Shown in pieces: positions 53,525 to 58,265 of a DNA stretch of 58,265 nucleotides (within the stretch, counting starts at the first letter, position 1; each line of letters starts with the position of its first letter). Source of the DNA: Desertihabitans aurantiacus (GTDB lineage: Bacteria > Actinomycetota > Actinomycetes > Propionibacteriales > Propionibacteriaceae); assembly GCF_003344635.1 (NCBI RefSeq), contig NZ_QPKK01000003.1:1-58265 (forward strand), written 5' to 3'. The translations under genes were made by a program, and so were the position numbers. The notes under the pieces are model-generated. The model saw nothing but the letters and a program-made list of their open reading frames with translations, was not told the DNA's origin and made no database searches.

Positions 53525-54202
53525 TCAGCCCTGGTCGCCGGCTTCGAGCTGCGCCAGCACCCGCTCCCGCGACCGCGTCAGGTGATCGGCGATCGCCGTC
53601 TTCGCACCGTCGACGTCGCCGGCGCGGACCGCCTCCATCACCGCCACGTGCTCGGCCACCACGGTCGAGGGGGTGGTGCGTCGGTGGGCGGCGAACTGAC
53701 CCATGGTCAGGTGGATCTCGCCGGAGATCATCTCGTACATCCTGGTCAGCCGCTCACTGCCGAGGCCGTGGATCAACGACCAGTGGAAGGCGATGTCGGC
53801 CTGGACCTGCTCGGTGAAGTCGGCGCGCTGCGCCGCTGCCTCCATCAGCGTCTGGGCCCGGGCGGTCTCGTCCGGCACATGGTGCAGGGCGGCGAGGTGG
53901 CCGGTCGCCGCTTGCTCGAAGGTGATCCGGCTGAAGAACAGGTCGTCGATCTCGGCCGCACCCAGCCGTGGCACCACCGCCGACTTGTGCGCCACCCGGC
54001 GCAGCAGCCCGAGCGCGGTCAGCCGCTCCAGGCACGACTTCGCCGTCGGCCGGGCCACCCCGTACTCCGAGGTCAGGCGCTGCTCGGTGACCTTTTCCCC
54101 CGGCGCGATCTCGCCGTTGATGATCCGGGCGCGCAGCGACTCGTAGACGGCCTCCGTCAGCGATGAGGGACCGAGCTTGAACTGACTCGTCGTGGTGACC
54201 AC
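53525..54202 (-). CDS. GntR-family (FCD) transcriptional regulator
   Basis: A 225-residue regulator. The winged helix-turn-helix at about 10-75 reads TEAVYESLRARIINGEIAPG, RLTSEYGVARPTAKSCLERL and LGLLRRV. The helical FCD effector domain (85-215) has the metal-site His pattern: FHWSLIHG and the final HLTRSRERV. FCD regulators typically sense sugar acids or small carboxylates. GTG 54202 is chosen because AGGAGG lies seven bases upstream. It follows the hydroxypyruvate-isomerase-like gene by 29 bases in one operon, and the palindrome at 55126 is its likely target. Confidence 0.92.
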   Translation of the reverse strand: MVTTTSQFKLGPSSLTEAVYESLRARIINGEIAPGEKVTEQRLTSEYGVARPTAKSCLERLTALGLLRRVAHKSAVVPRLGAAEIDDLFFSRITFEQAATGHLAALHHVPDETARAQTLMEAAAQRADFTEQVQADIAFHWSLIHGLGSERLTRMYEMISGEIHLTMGQFAAHRRTTPSTVVAEHVAVMEAVRAGDVDGAKTAIADHLTRSRERVLAQLEAGDQG

Positions 54203-54231
54203 GCAGCATCCTCCTGTTCTCGGCGGCGACG

Positions 54232-55104
54232 TCAGCGCGACGCCGGCGCGTGGTGCTGCCCATGATGGCAGCCGGTGGTAGATCCGGTCCGCAACCACCC
54301 CAGGCCGTCGAGGGAGCCGGCGGCGGGCCGGTACTCCGCCGCCACCAGCCCGTCGTAGCCGGCCCGGTGCAGCGCGTCGGCGACGGCGTCCCAGGGCACC
54401 TCCCCGCTGCCGGGCTCGGAGCGGTCCGGGACGTCGGCGAGCTGGACGTGCCCGATCCTGCCCGCCGCCGCTTCCACCGCGGCCGGCAGGTCGACCCCGT
54501 TCATGCCGAGGTGGAAGGTGTCGACCAGCAAGGCCAGGCCCGGCACGCCGGCCTCGTCGAGCAGGGCCAGCACCTCGGTGTGGGTGGTCAGCGGATACTC
54601 CCCGTTGAGGCCGCGGGCCAGCGGCTCCACCAGCACCGTGCCGCCGACCTCAGCCACCGCATCAGCGGCCCGTCGGTAGGCCTCCAGCGCGGTCCTGTGC
54701 TGGACGTCGAGGTCCTGGGAGGGGTCGAGCTGGCCGTGCAGCAGGTTGAAGTAGCGGCAACCGGTGGCCTCGGCGATCCGGAGCAGGACCGCCGTGCTGG
54801 CGACCAGCTCGTCCTGCCGCTCCTGCCGGCAGGCGATCCCGCGTTCACCGCCGGGCATGTCCCCGGCGTAGAAGTTGAGCCCGGTGAGCCGCAGCCCGGA
54901 GTCGGCCAGCAGCCGCACCAGGTCGTCGACGTCGGCCTCGTCCGGGCTCGGACCGGCGAAGGGCCACCAGCTCTCCACCAGGGTGAAACCGGCCGCCGCG
55001 GCGGCCGCGAACCGCTCGCGGTAGGGCAGCTCGGTGAAGAGCAGCGAGAGGTTGGCACTGACGTCGAACCCGTTCCAGCTGAGGCGTCGCTCCATGGCCA
55101 CCAT
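54232..55104 (-). CDS. hyi: Hydroxypyruvate isomerase-like protein
   Basis: Probably interconverts hydroxypyruvate and tartronate semialdehyde. A 290-residue TIM barrel of the AP-endonuclease-2 superfamily. The alignment with Hyi is clear by eye: DVSANLSLLFTELPYRERF, MPGGERGIAC, FNLLHGQ, LVEPL (first catalytic Glu), LLVDTFHLGM, GHVQLADVPDRSEPGSGEV and AAEYRPAAG (second Glu). ATG 55104 or 55095 are both possible, neither with a good ribosome site. It shares a 61-base divergent promoter region with the hydrolase at 55166 and is followed by gntR. A related sugar-phosphate or keto-sugar isomerase role cannot be excluded. Confidence 0.82.
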   Translation of the reverse strand: MVAMERRLSWNGFDVSANLSLLFTELPYRERFAAAAAAGFTLVESWWPFAGPSPDEADVDDLVRLLADSGLRLTGLNFYAGDMPGGERGIACRQERQDELVASTAVLLRIAEATGCRYFNLLHGQLDPSQDLDVQHRTALEAYRRAADAVAEVGGTVLVEPLARGLNGEYPLTTHTEVLALLDEAGVPGLALLVDTFHLGMNGVDLPAAVEAAAGRIGHVQLADVPDRSEPGSGEVPWDAVADALHRAGYDGLVAAEYRPAAGSLDGLGWLRTGSTTGCHHGQHHAPASR

Positions 55105-55125
55105 CTTGGCAGATTATGCCCGACA

Positions 55126-55142
55126 TGTCAGCATGTCTGACA
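55126..55142. promoter_or_regulatory. 17-bp palindrome, probable GntR operator
   Basis: TGTCAG-CATGT-CTGACA is a perfect 6+5+6 inverted repeat in the divergent region between hyi and the hydrolase gene. GACATGTC (55122-55129) overlaps it as a further palindrome. TGTC-x-GACA cores are typical of GntR/FCD sites. Confidence 0.65.
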
Positions 55143-55165
55143 ACAAAGGAAGAAGAGGTCGACCG

Positions 55166-57301
55166 ATGACGATCACCGCCCCGAAGCCTGCCTCCGCCAT
55201 CCCCGCCCGCGATCCGAACTGGTACCGCGGCGCGACCCGGTGGACCCAGCTAACCTTCACCGACGACGACCCGGCCGTCCTCGACGTCGACTTCTGGCTC
55301 GACGTCATGCGCCGCACCCGTTCGAACGCGCTCTGCCTCAGCGCCGGCGGGTACATGGCCTTCTACCCGACCCGGATCCCGTTCCACCACCGGAGCGTCC
55401 ACCTCGGCGACACCGACCCGTTCGGCGCACTGGTCGAGGGCGCCCGCCGGCTCGGCATGCACGTGATGGCCCGGGTCGACCCGCACGCCGTGCACGCCGA
55501 CGCCGCCGAGGCCCACCCGGAGTGGCTCGCGGCCGACGCCGAGGGACGTCCGATCCCGCACGCCTCCCAGCCGGGCGTCTGGTACACCGACCCCTGCAGC
55601 AGCTACCACCGCGACTACATGACCGAGGTCGCCCGCGAGATCGTCTCCGACTACGACGTCGACGCGGTCTTCGCCAACCGCTGGGAGGGCCACGGCGGCG
55701 TCTCCTACGCCGAGGGCACGGCCCGGGCCTTCCTGGCCGACACCGGCCACCGGCTGCCGCACGTCGACCGCCCCGACGACCCCGCCTGGACGGCCTACGC
55801 CGGCTGGCGCAGCCGACGGCTCAGCGAGCTGGTGGTGCGCTGGGACGACGCCGTCCGCGCCATCCGTCCGCACGTCCGGTTCATCCCCAACCGCGGCGCG
55901 ATGCTCACCCGCGACCTGGTGCGCGAGCTGGTGGACGACCGCTACCCGATGTTCTTCGTCGACAAGCAGGGCCGCTCCGGCACCGAGCCGGCTTGGATGT
56001 CGGGACGGATCGGCAAGCGCAGCCGCGGGCTGTACCCCGAGCGTCCCGTCGCCCTCATCACCTCGGTCGGCCCGGAGTCGCCCGTCCTGCGGTGGAAGGA
56101 CTCGGTCGCCGACGGCCACGAGCTCCGCAGCTGGATCGTCGACGGCTTCGCCCACGGCGCCCTGCCCTGGTTCACCAAGTTCAAGGCCGAGTGCTTCGAC
56201 ACGCGCTGGGTCGAGCCGGTGGCCGAGGCCTACCGCCTGCACCAGCGCTGCGAGCCGGTGTTCTCCCGGCTCCCGATCACCGCCGAGGTGGCGGTGCTCG
56301 ACAGCCGCTCCAGCACCGGCCCCTGGGGTGGTCACGGCGCTCCGAGCAGCCACGAGGACGGCTTCTACCAGGCGCTGGTCGAAGCCCGGATCCCCTTCGA
56401 GTACATCGCCGGCGAGGCGCTCACCCTCGAGCGGCTCCAGGACGTGCGGGTGCTGGTGCTGCCGCGGGCCGTCCAGCTGGAGGCGACCCAGGTGGAGGTC
56501 ATCGAGCAATTCGTGGCCGGTGGCGGGAGCGTCGTCGCTGCGTTCGACTCCGGTCTGCCGCCCACCACCGAGCCGGACCAGCCCAGCCTGGCCGGGCTGC
56601 TCGGCGTCCGGCTGGTCGAGGACGTCCGTGGTCCGGTGAAGAACAACTACATCACCCTCGCCGACCCGCACCCGGTCAACCAGGGCTACGACGGGGCGCA
56701 GCGGATCGTCGGCGGCTCCCACCTGCTGGGCATCGAGGCGGTGGACGCCGCCGACGTGGTGTTCCGCTTCGTCCCCGACTACCCCGACCTGCCCATGGAG
56801 GAGGTCTACCCGCGGCCCGGCGTCGAGCGGCCGGCGGTGGTGGCCCGCGAGCACGGCTCGGGCGGTCGCACGGTGCACATCGCCTTCGACCTCGGCCACA
56901 TCTTCTGGGACGCGCTCCAGTCCGACCACGGCCGGCTCATCGCCAACGCCGTCCGGTGGGCGCTCGGCGACGCCGGGCCGTCGATCGAGGTCGGTGGACC
57001 GGGGCTGGTCGACGTCGCGGTCCGGTCCGCGGAGGGGGAGGTGGCGGTGGCGGTGGTCAACCTCACCAACCCGATGGCGATGCGCGGGCAGCACCACGAG
57101 ACGATCCCGCTGCCGGGCCAGACCGTCAGCGTCCGGCTGCCGGCGGGAGTCCGGGACGTCGCGGCCGGGCTGCTCGTCGCCGGCGCCCCCACCGAGGTCG
57201 AGGTCGTCGACGGCCACGCCGTGGTCCGGCTCGGCCCGGTAGAGGTGCTCGAGGTCGTCCACCTGCGCTGGGACGCGGCGAGCCGCGCCACGGCACACTG
57301 A
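55166..57301 (+). CDS. GHL6-like glycoside hydrolase, second copy
   Basis: A 711-residue cytoplasmic paralogue of the hydrolase at 38546. The TIM barrel begins NWYRGATRWTQLTFTDDDP and holds VMARVDPHAVHADAAEAHPEW and the acidic region VDAVFANRWEGHGG. A flavodoxin-like trimerisation domain follows (VRVLVLPRAVQLEATQVEVIE, about 425-560), then a beta-rich end (VNLTNPMAMRGQHHETIPLPG). The enzyme presumably cuts sugars brought in by the lpl-type importer. ATG 55166 is preceded by GAAGAGG. The stop codon is part of a hairpin shared with lacI. No signal peptide. Confidence 0.8.
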   Translation: MTITAPKPASAIPARDPNWYRGATRWTQLTFTDDDPAVLDVDFWLDVMRRTRSNALCLSAGGYMAFYPTRIPFHHRSVHLGDTDPFGALVEGARRLGMHVMARVDPHAVHADAAEAHPEWLAADAEGRPIPHASQPGVWYTDPCSSYHRDYMTEVAREIVSDYDVDAVFANRWEGHGGVSYAEGTARAFLADTGHRLPHVDRPDDPAWTAYAGWRSRRLSELVVRWDDAVRAIRPHVRFIPNRGAMLTRDLVRELVDDRYPMFFVDKQGRSGTEPAWMSGRIGKRSRGLYPERPVALITSVGPESPVLRWKDSVADGHELRSWIVDGFAHGALPWFTKFKAECFDTRWVEPVAEAYRLHQRCEPVFSRLPITAEVAVLDSRSSTGPWGGHGAPSSHEDGFYQALVEARIPFEYIAGEALTLERLQDVRVLVLPRAVQLEATQVEVIEQFVAGGGSVVAAFDSGLPPTTEPDQPSLAGLLGVRLVEDVRGPVKNNYITLADPHPVNQGYDGAQRIVGGSHLLGIEAVDAADVVFRFVPDYPDLPMEEVYPRPGVERPAVVAREHGSGGRTVHIAFDLGHIFWDALQSDHGRLIANAVRWALGDAGPSIEVGGPGLVDVAVRSAEGEVAVAVVNLTNPMAMRGQHHETIPLPGQTVSVRLPAGVRDVAAGLLVAGAPTEVEVVDGHAVVRLGPVEVLEVVHLRWDAASRATAH

Positions 57302-57325
57302 GCCCGTCGAAGCGCGAGGGGCTCA
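57299..57325. terminator. Shared terminator overlapping two stop codons
   Basis: TGAGCCC (57299-57305) pairs with GGGCTCA (57319-57325). The left arm includes the stop of the hydrolase gene and the right arm the stop of the convergent lacI gene. The loop contains GTCGAAGCGC, as in the REP-like elements at 47.3-47.6 kb. Confidence 0.6.
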
Positions 57326-58265
57326 GGAAGGGGGCGGGGCGGTGGAGGCGCGGACGAGGAGCTCCTCGTCGGTGCTCCAGCGCACCTCGTCGACCTCGAT
57401 GCCGAGCTCCTGCAGCAGCAGCTGGGCGGCGACGCGTCCGCGGAGGACGACGTTGCGCTGCACGGTGGTCAGCGGCGGGTCGATCCACTGCCCGACCGTC
57501 TGGCCCCCCGCACCGATCACCGAGACGTCGCCCGGGGTGCGCAGGCCGAGGTCACGGGCGGCCTTGATGCCGGCGATGGCCATGGTGTCGCTGCCGTACA
57601 GCAGGGCGGTCGGCCGGTCCGCGGCGATGAGCACCTCGTGGGTCGCCTGCTCGCTGGCGGTGCCGGAGTAGGAGGTCGACACCACCGGGCCGAGCTCCAG
57701 CCCGTGGTCGCGGACCGAGGCCTCGAACGCCTCCCGGCGGCGCACCGCCTGCACGCGGGTGCCCGGACCACCGATGAACCCGAGATGGCGGTGCCCGAGC
57801 CCGCGCAGGTGGTCGACCGCCTGGTCGATCGCCGGACGCGGGTCGGTGCGCACGTGCGGGATCGGGTCGTCCCCGTCCGGCGTCCCGACGAGCACCGCCG
57901 GCAGTCCCAGCTCGCGCAGCAGCGCCGGCCGGGTGTCGCCGATCACGCTGTCGGTGAGGATCGCCCCGTCGACACGGCCGGCGTCGACCAGGCGGCGGTA
58001 GATCTCGCTCTCCGCGCCGGGCGGCTGGTCCACCAGGTGCAGGAGCAGGCCGTAGCCGCGGCCGCTCAGCGTGGTCTCGATGCCGGTGATCAGCTCGGCG
58101 GTGGTGGCCGAGACCGTCGGCGGCGCCTCGTGCCGGTTGAGCACCAGCGCCACCGTCTGCGAGCGCGCCCGGCGCAGCGCCACCGCGTGCGCGCTGGGAC
58201 GCCAGTGCAGGTCGCGGGCCGCCTGCAGCACCCGGTCACGGGTCGCGGCGGAGATCGACCCGGTG
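57323..58265 (-). CDS. LacI-family transcriptional regulator (N-terminus cut by window edge)
   Basis: At least 313 residues are visible; the first part of the DNA-binding helix-turn-helix lies beyond the right edge. What remains starts with ISAATRDRVLQAARDLHWRP, the end of the HTH and hinge, then the periplasmic-binding-like effector domain: GYGLLLHLVDQPPGAE, DGAILTDSVIGD, HLGFIGGPGTRVQAVRR (sugar-binding loop) and LLYGSDTMAIAGIKAARDLG. It likely binds the GAAGCGCTTC palindrome at 53108 to repress the importer, releasing it on sugar binding. Convergent with the hydrolase gene. Confidence 0.93.
   Translation of the reverse strand, partial: TGSISAATRDRVLQAARDLHWRPSAHAVALRRARSQTVALVLNRHEAPPTVSATTAELITGIETTLSGRGYGLLLHLVDQPPGAESEIYRRLVDAGRVDGAILTDSVIGDTRPALLRELGLPAVLVGTPDGDDPIPHVRTDPRPAIDQAVDHLRGLGHRHLGFIGGPGTRVQAVRRREAFEASVRDHGLELGPVVSTSYSGTASEQATHEVLIAADRPTALLYGSDTMAIAGIKAARDLGLRTPGDVSVIGAGGQTVGQWIDPPLTTVQRNVVLRGRVAAQLLLQELGIEVDEVRWSTDEELLVRASTAPPPS

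Noticed and set aside
1-58265. CRISPR arrays, tRNA or rRNA genes
   Set aside because: No regularly spaced repeats, no cloverleaf with a CCA-end context and no rRNA signature were noticed on reading both strands. Small tRNAs could be missed without a covariance search.

Overview
The window is high-GC DNA of an actinobacterium. The signs are codon use with G/C in nearly every third position, frequent GTG starts, Tat/lipoprotein sugar-binding proteins with CUT1-type permeases but no local ATPase, and REP-like repeats containing TTCGACAAGCTCAGGG. I would guess Propionibacteriales, but that is inference. No rRNA, tRNA or CRISPR was seen. No database search was possible: family names rest on reading motifs.

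Layout. (1) 1-8.4 kb: three minus-strand genes of a sugar ABC importer (cut by the left edge), a DUF4839-type membrane protein, and a two-gene operon pairing a large secreted parallel beta-helix protein with a membrane-anchored SurA-like foldase, behind a near-consensus promoter. (2) 8.8-26.1 kb: a defence-type accessory island. It has a type I restriction-modification operon with two hsdM genes, a large YobI-like membrane P-loop ATPase, a DUF6919 protein, a DUF4365 nuclease-like protein, a HEPN-like protein and several decayed genes. Two remnants of a DUF2075 (Schlafen-like helicase) gene lie in the same orientation at the two ends of its second half, as if one gene had been split. (3) 26.2-32.8 kb: mostly secreted proteins (tripeptidyl-peptidase-like hydrolase, Tat-exported amidase, C39-like peptidase, two small exported proteins), with good hairpin terminators and an ATP-grasp-associated remnant.

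(4) 32.9-40.7 kb: an IclR regulator divergent from a malate synthase gene that lies 20 bp ahead of a sugar-binding protein, two permeases and a GHL6-like glycoside hydrolase. (5) 40.9-47.2 kb: a 1918-residue amylase-pullulanase fusion and a lipoprotein. (6) 47.6-53.1 kb: a minus-strand operon of an lpl-type importer, a ThuA-like protein and a Gfo/Idh/MocA dehydrogenase, behind a promoter with a LacI-type operator. (7) 53.3-58.3 kb: a GHL6 remnant, a GntR regulator, a hydroxypyruvate-isomerase-like gene, a second GHL6-like hydrolase read from the divergent promoter, and a LacI regulator cut by the right edge.

The genes fit a saprophyte importing and cleaving complex plant or microbial glycans. 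Both GHL6-like loci are linked to a glyoxylate-node enzyme (malate synthase in one, hydroxypyruvate isomerase in the other), which hints that the imported sugars are partly broken down to two-carbon acids. The most unusual items are the beta-helix/foldase pair, the aceB-importer operon, the double-hsdM system and the split DUF2075 gene around the YobI-like ATPase module.
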